Part shown: one piece after another, positions 9,691-20,130 of the stretch
How the letters are laid out: each line of letters starts with the position of its first letter
Position numbering within the stretch: position 1 is the first letter of the stretch
Assembly: GCA_021815925.1 (NCBI GenBank)
Contig: JAKAZL010000003.1
Span: 43,556 to 107,555 of the forward strand
DNA: 64,000 bases
Direction of reading: 5' to 3'
Origin: Pseudomonadota bacterium
GTDB lineage: Bacteria > Pseudomonadota > Gammaproteobacteria > Steroidobacterales > Steroidobacteraceae
The notes under the pieces: generated by a model
What the model was told of the DNA's origin: nothing
The model's input: the letters and a program-made list of their open reading frames with translations, nothing else
Databases searched by the model: none
Made by a program: the position numbers and the translations under genes

Positions 9691-10521
9691 TTACGGCGAT
9701 CGGACGGCGCGTGTGTGTGTCGGCCGAGCCGGCAACTGTTGCTCGATGCGTTGCGCGGCAGTGCGCAGTGCGGGAAGCACCACCTTCAGCGCCCGATTCC
9801 GCGCGCCCACCGTGAACGGCATGCCGACGTTCAGGGCGGCGATGGTCTCTCCGTTTCGGTTGTGGACCGGGACGGCCACTGAGCAGAGCCCTTCCTCCAG
9901 CTCCTGTTCCACGTATGCATACCCCTGCGTGCGCACCCGGTCGAGTTCCTTCTGCAGGCTGTTGCGATCAGTCAGTGTGAACCGTGTGCGCTCCTGGGGT
10001 CTCAGGGCGCGCACCCAGCGATCGCGTGTCTCGTCCGCGAGGTTCGCTACCATTGCCCGCCCCATCGACGTGCAATAGGCCGGCAGGCGCGCCCCGACGC
10101 CGATGGTGATCGTCATCACCTTGCGTACCGACACGCGCTGGACGTAAACGATGTCGAAGTCCTCGAGCACCGCGAGCGAGCAGGATTCGTCAATCTGGTG
10201 CGACAGCTCCTCCATGAACGGCAGGGCGAGCTGGGCGACGGTGAGCGAGGAGAGATAGCTGAAGCCGAGATCGAGCACGCGCGGCGTCAGAGAGAACCAG
10301 CGTCCGTCCCGGCTGACGTAGCCGAGATGCTCGAGCGTCATGAGCAGGCGGCGCACGACGGGCCGAGACAGGCCGACCCGCTCGGCGACCTCAGCCAGCG
10401 TCATGGCTGAGTGATCGGCATCGAACGTCCGGATGACATCGAGGCCGCGATGCAGCGACTGGATGTAGTCGGGACTGTCTTCAAATCGGCTGGAAATTGC
10501 GTGCGGTTGGTGTGTGTCCAT
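9691..10521 (-). CDS. IclR family transcriptional regulator
   Basis: 276 aa; IQSLHRGLDVIRTFDADHSAMTLAEVAERVGLSRPVVRRLLMTLEHLGYV wHTH plus IclR effector domain (LPAYCTSMGRAMVA). Confidence 0.92.
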   Translation of the reverse strand: MDTHQPHAISSRFEDSPDYIQSLHRGLDVIRTFDADHSAMTLAEVAERVGLSRPVVRRLLMTLEHLGYVSRDGRWFSLTPRVLDLGFSYLSSLTVAQLALPFMEELSHQIDESCSLAVLEDFDIVYVQRVSVRKVMTITIGVGARLPAYCTSMGRAMVANLADETRDRWVRALRPQERTRFTLTDRNSLQKELDRVRTQGYAYVEQELEEGLCSVAVPVHNRNGETIAALNVGMPFTVGARNRALKVVLPALRTAAQRIEQQLPARPTHTRAVRSP

Positions 10522-10986
10522 GGATTGGTTCAGCAGCGACAGCTTGCAGTAACTCCGATCGCCCGCGGCCGCCGAGTATGCCCGAACTCGAGGGGGGCGT
10601 CGACGGATCGGCGACGCATGCGTAAGTCAGCACTGCGGTCGGTAGAGCGGCGCGCAAGGGGATCTCGGCAGTAAGATTCACGGCAGGTCCGGACATGGGA
10701 CTGAGGCGCCGGGTTTCCGGCGGCGAGCCCGGGTGGCGGTGGATCGGAACATGCTGACGGGTCGGGTGCATGCATGGCGGGCTCGCTGGATTGGGTGGCA
10801 CCGTCGTCTGCATCTGTGCGGGAGTGATGTTGACTGGGTGCGGCGGAGCGGGTTGAAAATTGGGCTGCCCGGTATGACCGAGCGAGGGCTGCGTACCGTG
10901 TCCAGGTGAGTCAATCTGCGTGCCGCGGAGGCCACGATCGCGTCACCTTGACGCGCTAACCGCTGGCGTCTACAGTAGTCCTCAAT

Positions 10987-11014
10987 GCGTACAGAGTGTA
11001 CGCTATGCGTACGC
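10987..11014. promoter_or_regulatory. Candidate IclR operator: GCGTAC-AGAGT-GTACGC-TAT-GCGTACGC
   Basis: Two adjacent perfect palindromes sharing the GCGTAC half-site, in the divergent intergenic region between iclR and the aminotransferase operon. Confidence 0.5.
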
Positions 11015-11188
11015 GTTGCGGGGGTATATGGCGAGACGACCAGCGATGCGCTGTTGCGGCTCGTTCTGCCGGTGTCGACTGTCCGCTGCGATGGCTGCGG
11101 GGATCCCGTGCCAGGCATCACGCGCGAGTTATGACTTGACGGCGCGGGGCGTTCCCCACGCGCGCTGCCTCTCACTCGACAGGGTCGT

Positions 11189-12556
11189 ATGAATCCATCT
11201 GCTGAAGACTCCCACATGTCGAACGAGCGGGACACGGTCCTGCACACCTGGTGTGTCCAGTTGGACTGGAATGCTCCAACGATCATCGGCGGAGCCGGCG
11301 CGCGTCTGTTCACGGCCGACGGACGGAGCATTCTCGACATGAGCAGCTTGGCCGAGTGCAGCAATCTCGGTCATCAGCATCCGGCCGTGGTCCGGGCAAT
11401 TCGGGCGCAGGCGGAGAAGCTGTGCTTCGTGACCAGCGCGTGGGGCGCCGAACCGCGCGCACGTCTGGCGGAAAAGCTGCTGGAGAAGTCTGGATTTGAC
11501 GGCGGTCGGGTGTTTTTCACCCTCGGCGGAGCCGACGCCAATGAGCACGCGGTCAAGTTCGCACGTCAGGCGAGCAAAAAGGGAATCGGTCGGATCATCT
11601 CGCGGGATCGTTCGTATCACGGCGCGAGCTACGCAGCCATGGCGCTGTCCGGGGATGCCCGTACCGCATCGCAGGCGTCCCCGGCGATGTTCGGCGTCGT
11701 GCACGTTCCGCCGCCGTATGCGTATCGCTGTCCCTTCGGGACGACGACCGATGACGAGTGCGGTCGCGCCGCGGCGAGACTCGTGGGTCGGGTCATCGAC
11801 ACGCACGGTGCGGAAACGGTCGCAGCAGTGCTCATGGAGCCCAATGCGGGAACCAATGGCATCGTTGCGCCAGACACATTCTGGCCGCAATTGCGCCGGG
11901 AGACGAGCGAGCGCGGCGTGTTTCTGATCGCCGATGAGGTGATGAGCGGGTTCGGTCGGTGCGGGGAATGGTTCGCCTGGCAGCGCCATGGCCTGGAGGC
12001 CCGCCCGGACCTGATGACCTTGGCGAAGGGCCTCACGGGGGCGCACGTGCCGCTCGGGGCCGTGGTCCTTTCCGCGGAAGTGTCGCGCGCACTCGAGCCA
12101 CAGATGCTGATGACCGGCCTGACGTATTCCGGCCATCCGCTCGCCTGTGCGGCGGGGCTCGCGGCGCTGGAGAGCTACGAGAATGAAGCGCTGATCGCAC
12201 GCTCGCGTAGTCTCGGCGGGGAGATGTTTGCGCGACTCAAGGCCATGCAGGCTAAGCACGCTGCGATCGGCGATGTGCGCGGTGGTCACGGCCTGTTTGC
12301 CGTCGTGGAACTCGTTCGCGACCGTGCGTCACGGACCCCGCTCGCGCCCTGGGACTGGATGCACTCGCTCTTGCGCGAGCTGCTGGGTGAGGCGATGGAG
12401 GCGGGCGTCTCGTTCGGGGCACGCGGCAACCTGCTGCTGCTTGCGCCGCCGCTGGTGATCGATGAGGGAGAACTGGCCGACGCACTCGATCTGCTCGATC
12501 GTCTGCTTGGTCAGCTCACCGCGAAACTTGCTGCCACAGGAAGTCCCCTGCGATGA
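11189..12556 (+). CDS. Class III PLP-dependent aminotransferase
   Basis: 455 aa; FLIADEVMSGFGRCGEWFA, DLMTLAKGLTGAHVPLGAVVLS class III signature. Confidence 0.9.
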   Translation: MNPSAEDSHMSNERDTVLHTWCVQLDWNAPTIIGGAGARLFTADGRSILDMSSLAECSNLGHQHPAVVRAIRAQAEKLCFVTSAWGAEPRARLAEKLLEKSGFDGGRVFFTLGGADANEHAVKFARQASKKGIGRIISRDRSYHGASYAAMALSGDARTASQASPAMFGVVHVPPPYAYRCPFGTTTDDECGRAAARLVGRVIDTHGAETVAAVLMEPNAGTNGIVAPDTFWPQLRRETSERGVFLIADEVMSGFGRCGEWFAWQRHGLEARPDLMTLAKGLTGAHVPLGAVVLSAEVSRALEPQMLMTGLTYSGHPLACAAGLAALESYENEALIARSRSLGGEMFARLKAMQAKHAAIGDVRGGHGLFAVVELVRDRASRTPLAPWDWMHSLLRELLGEAMEAGVSFGARGNLLLLAPPLVIDEGELADALDLLDRLLGQLTAKLAATGSPLR

Positions 12557-14121
12557 GCTTCAAACTTACCTATTCGACGATGTTCAATCCCCCGGAGGAC
12601 CTGCACCTGCGCTTCGAGGCGGCGGTTGCCCGGGTCAGTGCCAAGCTCGGCGCTGCGCACCCGCTGCATATCGCAGGGGAGGATCGTCAATCCCCGCATA
12701 GGGCCGTCAAGCACAATCCGGCGAACCGAAATCAAGTTCTCGGGGAATTCGCAACCGCGACGCCAGCGGATGCGGACGCTGCGGTGCGTGCGGCGCACGA
12801 GGCGTTCACGGATTGGAGCAAGAGGCCCGCTACCCAGCGCCTGGAGGTGCTGCGCCGGGTCGGCAAGCTCATTGAAGAGCGTGTCTTCGACATAGCCGCA
12901 GCGTTGACGCTGGAAGTCGGCAAGAACCGCATGGAGGCGCTCGCCGAGGCGCAAGAGACGGCGGTGTTCTTCTACCACTATTGCGACGACTTCGAGCGCA
13001 ACCACGGCTTTGACCAATCCTTGCCGAACGATCCCATCGCCGGGTGTGTCTCACGCAATCGCAGTGTCATGAAACCCTACGGCGTGTGGGCGGTTATTAC
13101 CCCGTTCAATTTCCCGTTGGCCTTGGCCGGCGGTCCGGTCGCGGCGGCGCTGGTGACGGGCAATACGGTTGTCCTGAAGGGTGCGGCTGCGACGCCCTGG
13201 GCGGGACGGCTGCTCGCCGATTGCATGCGGGACGCGGGCGTTCCCGCCGGCGTGTTCAACTACCTGGGGGGCAGCAGCGACGAGGTCGGTGGGGCCCTCG
13301 TTGAGCATCCGCTCACGGCCGGGGTCACCTTCACCGGGTCGCACGAGGTAGGGATGCACATCGCGCGGCGCATGGCGGCCGGGGGGTATCCGCGTCCCTG
13401 CATCACGGAGATGGGCGGTAAGAATCCTTGCATTGTCACGGCGGAAGCGGATCTCGATTGCGCGGCGGCTGGTATCGTGCGGTCGGCGTTCGGTATGTGC
13501 GGCCAGAAGTGCTCCGCGCTCTCCCGCCTGTACGTGCACGATGCGGTGGCCGAGGAGTTGCTCGGCAAGCTGGTCGAGCGCACCGAGTCGCTGAGTATCG
13601 GTAATCCGCTCGAGCGACAGAACTGGCTGGGTCCCGTTGCGACGGAGTCGGGCTACGAGGCGTACGCACGCTACGTAAGCCAGCTGCGCGGCCATGGCTC
13701 GCGAGTTCTGGTTGGCGGCGACGTACTGCGCTCGGAGGAGTGTGCGCACGGCCTGTTCGTGCAGCCGACCATTGCCGAGGCCGCGACGGGGCACCCGCTG
13801 TGGCAGGAGGAGCTGTTCCTGCCCATTCTGATGGTCCATCGCGTCTCCTCGAATGATCAGGCCATGCATCTGGCCAACCATTCGGCACTCGGTTTGACCG
13901 CGGGCTTCTACGGCTCGCGCGAGCAAGTGGCTTGGTTCCACGAGCACATCCAGGCGGGAACCACGTACGCCAACCGTCCGCAGGGCGCGACGACCGGTGC
14001 CTGGCCCGGCTACCAACCGTTCGTCGGCTGGAAGGGTTCGGGAAATACCGGCAAGGCCATTGCCTCGGAGCACTACCTGCCACTGTATCTGCGCGAACAA
14101 TCACAGACCGTCGTTGAGTGA
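12553..14121 (+). CDS. Aldehyde dehydrogenase (1-pyrroline-5-carboxylate/semialdehyde dehydrogenase-like)
   Basis: 522 aa; AVITPFNFPLALAGGPVAAALVTGNTVVLKGA, ITEMGGKNPCIV, FGMCGQKCSALSR active site Cys; ATGA overlap with upstream gene. Confidence 0.88.
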   Translation: MSFKLTYSTMFNPPEDLHLRFEAAVARVSAKLGAAHPLHIAGEDRQSPHRAVKHNPANRNQVLGEFATATPADADAAVRAAHEAFTDWSKRPATQRLEVLRRVGKLIEERVFDIAAALTLEVGKNRMEALAEAQETAVFFYHYCDDFERNHGFDQSLPNDPIAGCVSRNRSVMKPYGVWAVITPFNFPLALAGGPVAAALVTGNTVVLKGAAATPWAGRLLADCMRDAGVPAGVFNYLGGSSDEVGGALVEHPLTAGVTFTGSHEVGMHIARRMAAGGYPRPCITEMGGKNPCIVTAEADLDCAAAGIVRSAFGMCGQKCSALSRLYVHDAVAEELLGKLVERTESLSIGNPLERQNWLGPVATESGYEAYARYVSQLRGHGSRVLVGGDVLRSEECAHGLFVQPTIAEAATGHPLWQEELFLPILMVHRVSSNDQAMHLANHSALGLTAGFYGSREQVAWFHEHIQAGTTYANRPQGATTGAWPGYQPFVGWKGSGNTGKAIASEHYLPLYLREQSQTVVE

Positions 14122-14125
14122 TCCC

Positions 14126-14974
14126 ATGGAGCCAATGCCGTTGCGCGAGGCGATCGCGCGTCACGTTCACGATGGACAGAGCGTAGCCCTCGAGGGCTTC
14201 ACGCACCTCATTCCGTTCGCCGCCGGCCACGAGATCATCCGTCAGCGGCGTCGCGACCTGCAGCTGCTGCGCATGACGCCCGATGTGATCTTCGATCAGA
14301 TGATTGGCATGGGGTGTGTGCGCCAACTGACGTTCTCCTGGGGCGGAAATCCCGGCGTGGGATCCCTGCACCGGCTGCGCGATGCGGTCGAGCATCAATG
14401 GCCCGCCCCGCTGGCGCTCATCGAGCATACGCACGGGGAGATGGCCGTTGCTTATCAGGCCGGGGCGAGCGGACTGCCGTGCGGGCTGATGCGCCGCGGT
14501 GCGCAGACCGATCTTGCTCAGGCCTCCGCGGCGGGCGTGAGACACGTGCCGTGTCCGTTCTCGGGGATTGCACTGACTGCCGTTCCGGCCATCAATCCGG
14601 ATGTGACGATTCTGCATGCTCAGCAGGTGGATGCGGCGGGCAACGTACTGATTCGCGGCATCGTCGGTGCGGCCAAGGAGGCTGCGATGGCAGCGCGCTG
14701 CGTGATCGTCACGGTCGAGGAGCAGGTTGAGCGGCTCGAGGCGGACATCAACTCGATCGTGCTTCCCGCCTGGATCATCGCTGCGGTGAGTATCGTGCCG
14801 GGCGGCGCCTATCCTTCCTACGCACACGGATATTACCCACGTGACAATCGGTTCTATCAGGAATGGGACGTCATCGCGAGGGATAGGCAGGGCTTCGAGA
14901 GCTGGATGCAGCGCCACGTGCTGGAGGTACCCGATCACGCGGGGCACCTCCAGTTGCTCGGGGTGAGCGCATGA
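14126..14974 (+). CDS. CoA-transferase subunit A (glutaconate/GctA-like)
   Basis: MPLREAIARHVHDGQSVALEGFTHLIPFAAGHEIIRQ...; paired with subunit B downstream. Confidence 0.82.
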   Translation: MEPMPLREAIARHVHDGQSVALEGFTHLIPFAAGHEIIRQRRRDLQLLRMTPDVIFDQMIGMGCVRQLTFSWGGNPGVGSLHRLRDAVEHQWPAPLALIEHTHGEMAVAYQAGASGLPCGLMRRGAQTDLAQASAAGVRHVPCPFSGIALTAVPAINPDVTILHAQQVDAAGNVLIRGIVGAAKEAAMAARCVIVTVEEQVERLEADINSIVLPAWIIAAVSIVPGGAYPSYAHGYYPRDNRFYQEWDVIARDRQGFESWMQRHVLEVPDHAGHLQLLGVSA

Positions 14975-15789
14975 GTGAGATAACATACACAGCCGATGAG
15001 ATGATGACGATCACCGCTGCGCGGCAGTTGCGCAATCGGGCGGTGTGCTTCGTCGGCATCGGTCTGCCCAGCGCGGCGTGTAACCTCGCCCGCCTCACTC
15101 ACGCACCCGATCTCGTTCTGATCTACGAGTCCGGTACTGTCGGAACCCGACCGGATTCACTGCCGCTGTCGATCGGCGACGGCGAGCTGGCGGAGACCGC
15201 GGTCGCCGTGGTACCGCTGCCGGAGGTGTTCTCCTATTACCTTCAGGGTGGCCGGGTCGACGTCGGCTTTCTCGGGGCAGCGCAGATCGACCGGTTTGGA
15301 AACCTCAACAGCACGGTGATCGGCGAGTACGAGCGGCCCACCGTGCGGTTGCCGGGGGCCGGCGGTGCGCCGGAAATTGCGACGCATGCGCGCGAGGTGC
15401 TGATCATCATGAAGCAGTCGCCGCGCAGCTTCGTTGCGAGCCTCGACTTCCGAACCTCGGGTGGGTATCTCGAGGGGCATGGCGCGCGCCGCGCCCAGGG
15501 GTGCCCGGGTGCCGGGCCGCGCACCGTGATTACCGATATCGGCATCCTGCGACCGCACCCCCAGACCGAGGAGCTGCGGTTGGTCGCCTTGTATCCGGGC
15601 AAGACGCTGCAGGAGGCAAAGGCTGCGACGGGATGGCCGCTGCAGGTCGACGATGACATTGAGATTCTGGCACCGCCCGAGGCCGCCGACCTTCGCGCGC
15701 TGCGCGAGCTGCATGCTCGAACGGCCGTGGCACACGCGAGCCCCGTACGGATTCCTATTCCACTGAACGCAAACGCTCGAGGTCGATGA
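14971..15789 (+). CDS. CoA-transferase subunit B (glutaconate/GctB-like)
   Basis: 272 aa; YESGTVGTRP, GRVDVGFLGAAQIDRFGNLNSTVIG; ATGA overlap with subunit A. Confidence 0.85.
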   Translation: MSEITYTADEMMTITAARQLRNRAVCFVGIGLPSAACNLARLTHAPDLVLIYESGTVGTRPDSLPLSIGDGELAETAVAVVPLPEVFSYYLQGGRVDVGFLGAAQIDRFGNLNSTVIGEYERPTVRLPGAGGAPEIATHAREVLIIMKQSPRSFVASLDFRTSGGYLEGHGARRAQGCPGAGPRTVITDIGILRPHPQTEELRLVALYPGKTLQEAKAATGWPLQVDDDIEILAPPEAADLRALRELHARTAVAHASPVRIPIPLNANARGR

Positions 15790-17114
15790 TGAGTTCTTCC
15801 CACATCAAGACGCGACTGCCAGGTCCCAAGGCGCAAGCCCTGATCGAGCGCGATCGCCTCGTCAGTACGCCCTCACTGCCACGCGATTACCCCTTTGTCA
15901 TGCACAAGGGACGGGGCGCGGAGGTATGGGACGTGGACGGCAACCGGTTTTTGGATTTCGCGGCCGGCATTGCCGTGTGCTCGACGGGTCACGCGCATCC
16001 AGCCGTGGTCGCGGCGATCAAGCAGGCGGCGGATGATTTCCTGCACATCTCGAGCGACTACTGGCACGAGCGCATGACGAGCCTGTGCGAGCGGGTCAAC
16101 GCGCTGGGGCCGGTGGGCGAGGCGGCGCAGGTGTTCATCTGCCAGAGTGGCACTGAGGCGGTGGAAGGCGCTCTGAAGCTGGCCCGCTATGTCACCGGTC
16201 GGCCGCGATTCATTGGCTTTCTGGGCGGCTTCCACGGACGCACGCTCGGGTCGCTCGCCTTCACGGCGAGTAAGTACACCCAGCAGGCCGGATTCTTCCC
16301 GCCCATGCCGGGAGTGACTCATGTTCCTTACCCCAATCCCTATCGCCCGCTTTTTGCGGGGGCGGACCAGGGGCAGGCCGTGCTCGATTACATCGAGAAC
16401 ACGCTGTTCCGGACGAACGTGCCGGCGAGCGAGGTGGCGGCGGTGCTCGTCGAGCCGATACAAGGCGAGGGCGGCTACCTCGTCCCGCCCGACGGCTTTC
16501 TGCGCGGGTTGCGCGAACTCTGTGATCGGCACGGCATTCTGCTGATATTCGACGAAGTACAGGCGGGTGTCGGCCGGTCGGGAAAGATGTTTGCGAGCCA
16601 GCACTGGGGCGTGACTCCCGACATCATGACCCTTGCCAAGGGTCTGGGATCGGGGCTGCCGATCGGGCTGACCGTTGCGCGGCGCCGATACATGGAGCGT
16701 TGGAAGCCGGGAGCCCACGGGAACACCTATGGCGGCAATCCGCTCTGTTGCGCCGCCGCGCTGGCGACGCTCGAGCTCGTTGAAAGCGAGTACGCCGCCA
16801 ATGCCGCCCAAGTCGGGGAGTACTTCATGAACCGGCTGCGGCAGCTTCAGCAGCGCTTCAACTGCATCGGTGAAGTCAGGGGCAAAGGCCTGATGATCGG
16901 CGTGGAGCTAGTGGAGGACCGCACGAGTCGTACGCCAGCGAAAGACCTGTGCCAGGCGGTACTCACGCGCGCGTTCCACAACGGATTGCTCCTGCTGTCC
17001 TGTGGCATGAGCACGGTGCGGTTCATGCCGCCGCTGATGATCGATACCTCGCACGTCGATGAGGCGATGGAGCTGCTCGAGATTGCGTTGAAGGAAGCAC
17101 TGGCGGGCACGTGA
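15786..17114 (+). CDS. Class III aminotransferase (4-aminobutyrate aminotransferase-like)
   Basis: 442 aa; ILLIFDEVQAGVGRSGKMFASQHWGVTPDIMTLAKGLGSGLPIG; ATGA overlap with GctB-like gene. Confidence 0.88.
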   Translation: MMSSSHIKTRLPGPKAQALIERDRLVSTPSLPRDYPFVMHKGRGAEVWDVDGNRFLDFAAGIAVCSTGHAHPAVVAAIKQAADDFLHISSDYWHERMTSLCERVNALGPVGEAAQVFICQSGTEAVEGALKLARYVTGRPRFIGFLGGFHGRTLGSLAFTASKYTQQAGFFPPMPGVTHVPYPNPYRPLFAGADQGQAVLDYIENTLFRTNVPASEVAAVLVEPIQGEGGYLVPPDGFLRGLRELCDRHGILLIFDEVQAGVGRSGKMFASQHWGVTPDIMTLAKGLGSGLPIGLTVARRRYMERWKPGAHGNTYGGNPLCCAAALATLELVESEYAANAAQVGEYFMNRLRQLQQRFNCIGEVRGKGLMIGVELVEDRTSRTPAKDLCQAVLTRAFHNGLLLLSCGMSTVRFMPPLMIDTSHVDEAMELLEIALKEALAGT

Positions 17115-17139
17115 GTCCGCACGACTGCCCATGAGCGGC

Positions 17140-17167
17140 ACTGGGGCTGCTGCGAGGCAGCCCCAGT
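17140..17167 (+). terminator. Strong hairpin ACTGGGGCTGC-TGCGAG-GCAGCCCCAGT
   Basis: Perfect 11-bp stem with 6-nt loop directly after operon end; no clear T-tract. Confidence 0.55.
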
Positions 17168-17316
17168 CGGGCGGGAACTTCGTCGCTCCGGTGCATAAGG
17201 ATCGAGCGCTCGATGCGCTCACGCGGCGATCGCTGAAACGCGGCGCCGCCCGGGTCTGTTCGACCGGGCATTGACTCGCAACACTACATTTTAAAACGAT
17301 TACTCAAGGGGATCCT

Positions 17317-20079
17317 ATGAAGCCGAACCACAAGCTGTCGCGCACCATTGCGGCGATTCTCAGCGCTTCAGCTATCCGTATGGTGCTCGCAGCCGACGCT
17401 CCCGCGACGGCTCCGCCGGCGCCGAGCATGGGGCAGGCCGAGGCGAGTGCTCAGGCACTGCAGGCCGTCGTCGTGACCGCGACTCGTCGTCGCGAGAACG
17501 TTCAGGACGTGCCGGTTACCGTGCAGGTGCTGACCGGTCGGATGCTGCAACAGCTGCACCTGTCGTCCTTCGAGGACTATGTCCGGATGATTCCAAATCT
17601 CACGTCCGCGGACAACGGACCGGGACAGAACGAGATCTTCATCCGCGGCATCGGCGCCGGTTCGACGTCCACTCAGGACAGTGGCGTCACCGGTCTGTGG
17701 CCCAATGTTGCGGTCTACCTCGACAACCAATCGGTCCAGCTGCCCAACCAGAACCTCGACATATATACCGCGGATCTGAATCGAATCGAGGTGCTCGAGG
17801 GGCCGCAGGGAACACTGTTCGGCGGCGGAGCGGAGGCGGGGGCGATCCGCTACATCACGAACAAGCCGAAGCTCGATAAGGTCGAGGGCAGCGTCAGCGG
17901 TGATTATGGGGTCACCGCCCACGGCGATCCGAATACCGCAGTCACCGGCGTGCTGAACCTGCCGATCGTGCCGCACCACCTGGCGGTGCGCATGGTGGCG
18001 TACAGCGACCGCCAGGGCGGATATATCAATAATGTGCCCGGGACCTTCAGTTATCACAATACGGACCTGGGCATTCACTACGCGAACTATCCGGCGGTGA
18101 ACGGGCAGTGCCCGAACGGTCAACCGAACAGCGGCTATTGTGTGCCCCCTGGCAGCCCGGTGGCGAACAATTCGAACCTGGTGCGCAATGCGATCAACCC
18201 GGTGACCTACCAGGGCGCGCGCATCGAGGCCCTGTACAGGTTCAATGACGACTGGAGTCTGCTGGTCACGCAGATGAACCAGACGCTGGACGCCGAGGGC
18301 GTGTTCTTCCAATATCCCAATGCGCCGGATGGGCAGAAGCTCAATCCCCTCGAAGTAGTGCTGTTCACGCCGTCGTTTCACAAGGACAAGTGGTCGAATA
18401 CGTCATGGACCCTCAAGGGTAAGGCCGGAGATCTCAACGTCATTTACACCGGCGGGCTGCTCACCCGTAACCTCGAAACCGAGACCGACTACACCAATTA
18501 CGCGCGCGGCTTCTACGGTGATTACTATCATTGCTATGGCCCGGGCAGCGGGGGCAATGCGAGCCTGACCTCCACGTGCTTCTCTCCGGTGGGCGCAATC
18601 TACGACTCGCAGGAGAACACGCACTGGCAGCACGAGCTGCGTGTGGAGACTCCGCACAGTTCGAGGCTGCGCGGAATATTCGGTATCTACGAGGAGGACA
18701 ACGTCGTATACGACCAGGACAACTACCAGACTCAGAGTCTGCCTTCCTGTACGTCGAACGGCGCGCCCGGAACACCGGGCAACTCGGGCTGTATGTCGAA
18801 TCTGGGCACTTTCCCGGGCACGACGGTCATGTACCCGGGCGTCAAGAGTGGTCAGACGTCCTTTTACGTCGACACCAAGCGTGAGACCCGACAGCTGGCT
18901 GAATTCGCCTCGGTCAGCTTCGATCTGACGCCGCAGCTGACCCTGACCGGTGGCGCACGGCACTTCGTCTATCAGAACAGTCTGCAGGGCAACATCATCT
19001 CGGCGTTCGGATGCTTCCAGGCGGGCGCTCCGGCTGGCGGATGCCACAATCCGGCGACATCAACCAATGACAATGCGCAGAACCTCCGAGATACGGAAAG
19101 CGGCTGGCGCGCTCAGGCGAATGTCTCCTGGCACATCGATCCGGTGCTGCTCGGACATCACCAGCACATCATGACGTATTTCACCTTCTCCCAGGGATTC
19201 CGCCCGGGTGGATTCAATTCCAACGGGGGCAGCGCACACATCATCGGTCCCGACGGTCAGGCGCAGTTCCTCATTCCGAGCGCCTACCACTCCGATACGC
19301 TCAATAATTACGAGTTCGGGTGGAAAACGGACTGGCATTTCCTGCATCGGTATTTCCAGTGGAACGCGGCGGTGTATCGCGAGGACTGGAACAATGTCCA
19401 GATCAACTTCTTTGATCCCGGCCTGCTCGGCCTCCTGAACGTCAATGAGAACGGACAGAACTTCCGCATCAATGGCGTGGAGACCTCGTTCATCGCCCAG
19501 ATCTGGCGTGGACTCACCCTGCGTGGCTCGGGCGCTTGGAACAGCAGTGAACAGACCAATTCGCCCGCGCTCATCGACAACAATCCGGCGAGCGTGAATT
19601 TTGGCAAGGCGATTACGCAGAACTGCGGTGCCGGACCGACCAGCTGCACACCGGTCGTCAATCCGTTCGGGCCGCGCGGCGCGCCGACGGCGGATTCGCC
19701 TCCGATTCGCTTCAGCCTGCTGCTGCGTGATGACTTTCCGATCGAGGCACCGGAGTTCATGTCGTATCTGAACGGTGCGACGGGGCACGTGCAGGTCGGA
19801 ATGGTGCACCAGGGGCACTCGTTCACGCAGTCCGGGTCCAATCCGCCGTTCATTCCGGGCGTCGTGGTCTCGACGCAGCGGCTGCGGTTCGAGAATCCCG
19901 CTTACACGGTGTATGACGCGTCGGCCGGAATATCGAAGGGCCACTGGTCGTTCACGGTCTACGGCGAGAACCTCACGAACTCGAATGTGGCGGTCTTTAC
20001 CAGCACCGATCAGTTCATCGTGGCGCAGACCCCGATGCGCCCGAGGGTCATCGGCGCGAAGTTCGGGTATAGTTTCTAA
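17317..20079 (+). CDS. TonB-dependent receptor
   Basis: 920 aa; VVVTATRRRENVQDVPVTV TonB-box/plug, NRIEVLEGPQGTLFGGGAEAGAIRYIT, C-terminal aromatic residue. Confidence 0.92.
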   Translation: MKPNHKLSRTIAAILSASAIRMVLAADAPATAPPAPSMGQAEASAQALQAVVVTATRRRENVQDVPVTVQVLTGRMLQQLHLSSFEDYVRMIPNLTSADNGPGQNEIFIRGIGAGSTSTQDSGVTGLWPNVAVYLDNQSVQLPNQNLDIYTADLNRIEVLEGPQGTLFGGGAEAGAIRYITNKPKLDKVEGSVSGDYGVTAHGDPNTAVTGVLNLPIVPHHLAVRMVAYSDRQGGYINNVPGTFSYHNTDLGIHYANYPAVNGQCPNGQPNSGYCVPPGSPVANNSNLVRNAINPVTYQGARIEALYRFNDDWSLLVTQMNQTLDAEGVFFQYPNAPDGQKLNPLEVVLFTPSFHKDKWSNTSWTLKGKAGDLNVIYTGGLLTRNLETETDYTNYARGFYGDYYHCYGPGSGGNASLTSTCFSPVGAIYDSQENTHWQHELRVETPHSSRLRGIFGIYEEDNVVYDQDNYQTQSLPSCTSNGAPGTPGNSGCMSNLGTFPGTTVMYPGVKSGQTSFYVDTKRETRQLAEFASVSFDLTPQLTLTGGARHFVYQNSLQGNIISAFGCFQAGAPAGGCHNPATSTNDNAQNLRDTESGWRAQANVSWHIDPVLLGHHQHIMTYFTFSQGFRPGGFNSNGGSAHIIGPDGQAQFLIPSAYHSDTLNNYEFGWKTDWHFLHRYFQWNAAVYREDWNNVQINFFDPGLLGLLNVNENGQNFRINGVETSFIAQIWRGLTLRGSGAWNSSEQTNSPALIDNNPASVNFGKAITQNCGAGPTSCTPVVNPFGPRGAPTADSPPIRFSLLLRDDFPIEAPEFMSYLNGATGHVQVGMVHQGHSFTQSGSNPPFIPGVVVSTQRLRFENPAYTVYDASAGISKGHWSFTVYGENLTNSNVAVFTSTDQFIVAQTPMRPRVIGAKFGYSF

Positions 20080-20130
20080 GGAGAAGCTGCGACCGTTGCG
20101 CAGCGGGGGTGCCGTGCCGGGCGGGACAAG

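Noticed and set aside
10522-11188. Several small ORFs in the iclR upstream region (e.g. 10678-11364 minus, 228 aa)
   Set aside because: Arg/Ser/Pro-rich low-complexity translations with no recognisable domain; region better explained as regulatory/intergenic.
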